DNA of 5,171 nt from Bog-159 sp035541265 (GTDB lineage Bacteria; Acidobacteriota; Terriglobia; Bryobacterales; Bryobacteraceae): assembly GCA_035541265.1 (NCBI GenBank), contig DATKNQ010000087.1, positions 1 through 5,171 of the forward strand. The letters are read 5' to 3'. The notes under the pieces were generated by a model. It worked only from the letters and a program-made list of their open reading frames with translations, made no database searches and was not told the origin of the DNA. Position numbers and translations under genes: made by a program. Of this stretch, positions 3,842-5,171 are shown one piece after another. The first letter of the stretch is position 1. Every line of letters begins with the position of its first letter.

Positions 3842-5171
3842 CGAATTGCGATTTCACCTCGAAGCCAAGGTCGACGATCTGGTTGCGCAGGGCTGGACAC
3901 TGCGCGATGCCCGCCGCGAAGCCCGGCGCCAGTTCGGCGATCTGCGCGCCGTCCGCCAGACCGGCGAACGCCTGGGCCGCGAACGCGGCCAAAGGCGACA
4001 GCGCAAGGATTACTGGGGCGCCTTCCGCCAGGACCTACGCTACGCGCTCCGCATCGAGCGCCGCGACCGCGCCTTCACCATCATTACCGTGCTGATCCTC
4101 GCGCTGGGCATCGCCGCCAACACCGCCGTCTTTAGCGTCGTCGATACCGTGCTGCTGCGGCCCCTGCCTTTTGAGGACTCGCAGCGTCTCACGTGGTTCA
4201 CCTCCGGTCGCGACCTGAGCGCCTCCATCCAGGCCGCCGCGGGACTCTCCGGCGTCACCTACACCGTCGACGCCTATGAAGAGTTCGCGCGCCACAATCG
4301 TTCCTTCCAGGCCGTCGCCGCCTACGATCCGTTCTTTAGCGACGCCGAATTCACTCTCACCGGCCGCCGCGACCCGCAACCCGTGGCCGCCGTCCGCGTG
4401 TCGCAGAATCTCTTCCCCATGCTCGGCATCCAGCCCATGCTGGGCCGTCTTTTCACGCCCGACGAATGCAAGAAAGGCGGCCGTCCCGCGGTACTGTTGA
4501 GCTATCCCTTCTGGCAGCGCGCCTTCGGCGGCGATCCCGCCATTGTGGGCCAGACCGTCACCTTCGGCAAACAGGCCGCCACGGTCGTGGGCGTGATGCC
4601 GGCCAGTTTCGATTTCGGCTCGGTCTTTTCGCCGGGCACCAGGTTCGATGTCTACATACCTGCTGTAATGGACGAGCTGCGCAATTGGGGTAACACGCTG
4701 GCCATCATCGGACGCTTGAATCCGGGCGTCTCCGTCGCCCAGGCGCAGAGTGAAGCCACCATCCTGTTCCCGCAGTTGAAGGCCGCGCATCCGGACTGGT
4801 ATGAAGATTACGCCTCCACCATCACGACCCTGAAGGACTTCGTCAGCGGCAAACTGCGCCGCGCCTTGATCGTGCTGTGGTGCGCCGTCGGGCTGATCCT
4901 GTTAATCGTCTGCGTGAACCTCTCGAACCTGATGTTGGCGCGCGCTGCCGCCCGCAGTAAGGAATTCGCCATGCGCAGCGCCTTGGGCGCCGGCCGCGGC
5001 CGTCTCTTTCGCCAACTGCTCACCGAAAGCCTGGTGCTGTCCGTCGCGGGTTGCGTGTTGGGCCTGGGCCTCGCCTACGCCCTGACCGCCTATTTCGCGC
5101 ATCAGGGATCGATTGCCCTCCCATTGCTCAGCAGTGTGCGCGTGGATGGCGCCGCGCTTGGCTGGACTATC
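3771..5171 (+). CDS. ADOP/MacB-like permease (FtsX family), 3'-truncated by the window end
   Basis: 467 codons are present and the frame is open at the end; full ADOP proteins are usually about 800-880 residues. Residues about 18-68 form the ADOP N-terminal prefix (DVDDELRFHLEAKVDDLVAQG, then DARREARRQFGD). RQDLRYALR (86-94) leads into TM1 (about 102-124, with ALGIAANTAVFSVVDTVLLRPLPF). The MacB-type periplasmic core spans about 130-340 (RVSQNLFPMLGIQPMLGRLF, LLSYPFWQRAFGGDP, VVGVMPASFDF). The first FtsX domain starts near 364, with TM2 about 366-389 (ending in VNLSNLMLARAAAR), the cytoplasmic EFAMRSALGAGRGRLFRQLLTES coupling segment and TM3 about 419-441. The second core plus FtsX copy is expected beyond the window. 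Such proteins resemble the MacB/LolC permease half of type VII ABC exporters, but no ATPase gene is visible here. Substrate unknown. Start fixed by GGAGG and by abutting padR; probably repressed by that PadR. Confidence 0.93.
   Translation, partial: MSAIPLWRRYARLLGADPLADVDDELRFHLEAKVDDLVAQGWTLRDARREARRQFGDLRAVRQTGERLGRERGQRRQRKDYWGAFRQDLRYALRIERRDRAFTIITVLILALGIAANTAVFSVVDTVLLRPLPFEDSQRLTWFTSGRDLSASIQAAAGLSGVTYTVDAYEEFARHNRSFQAVAAYDPFFSDAEFTLTGRRDPQPVAAVRVSQNLFPMLGIQPMLGRLFTPDECKKGGRPAVLLSYPFWQRAFGGDPAIVGQTVTFGKQAATVVGVMPASFDFGSVFSPGTRFDVYIPAVMDELRNWGNTLAIIGRLNPGVSVAQAQSEATILFPQLKAAHPDWYEDYASTITTLKDFVSGKLRRALIVLWCAVGLILLIVCVNLSNLMLARAAARSKEFAMRSALGAGRGRLFRQLLTESLVLSVAGCVLGLGLAYALTAYFAHQGSIALPLLSSVRVDGAALGWTI

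Noticed and set aside
4035..4790. Minus-strand open frame of 251 codons opposite the permease gene
   Set aside because: The plus strand encodes unmistakable MacB/FtsX motifs throughout; the minus product is a compositional shadow.
1..5171. tRNA, rRNA, riboswitch, phage attachment site or transposase genes
   Set aside because: I saw no cloverleaf, conserved RNA core, integrase or transposase motif, or terminal inverted repeats with target duplication in the window.

Overview
The window is GC-rich DNA from a free-living bacterium, most likely an acidobacterium of the Solibacter/Bryobacter type. This lineage call is an inference from gene content. A PadR-type repressor is fused head to tail to an 'acidobacterial duplicated orphan permease' (ADOP). 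There is a secreted TPR protein with a signal peptide ending in a CFGQ-like motif. There is also a short protein carrying the NRRNAQKSTGPRTPEGK N-terminus that is multiplied in these genomes. No sequence search was possible.

Layout from left to right. Positions 1-128 are the last 42 codons of a TldD-family metallopeptidase gene. Three bases later comes a complete PmbA/TldE-family partner (132-1487), so the two form a tight operon for a TldD/TldE-type protease. A compact GC-rich double hairpin (1488-1531) follows the stop codon and separates this operon from a convergent minus-strand gene (1545-2528). That gene encodes an exported protein with an N-terminal beta-rich domain and about five TPR repeats.

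A divergent intergenic region (2529-2683) holds an AT-rich island readable as a -10 box on both strands, and next to it a 19-bp near-perfect dyad. To its right is a plus-strand gene of unknown function (start 2684). Its recognisable part ends near 3290, but its frame stays open to 3841, through a tandem GC-rich repeat (3300-3375), the whole padR gene and the start of the permease gene.

Directly after the repeat lie an extended -10 promoter (TGCTATACT), a good ribosome binding site, padR (3414-3770) and, with no gap, the ADOP permease gene (3771 to beyond the window end). The last two form a classic repressor-exporter operon with no ABC ATPase gene visible.

Most of the coding content is ordinary for this lineage. 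The points most worth a second look are the overrun of the unknown gene through the tandem repeat into padR, the palindromic double-hairpin element at the convergent junction, and the shared promoter/dyad in the divergent region. I see no evidence for a wholly new system such as a defence island, CRISPR array or retroelement.
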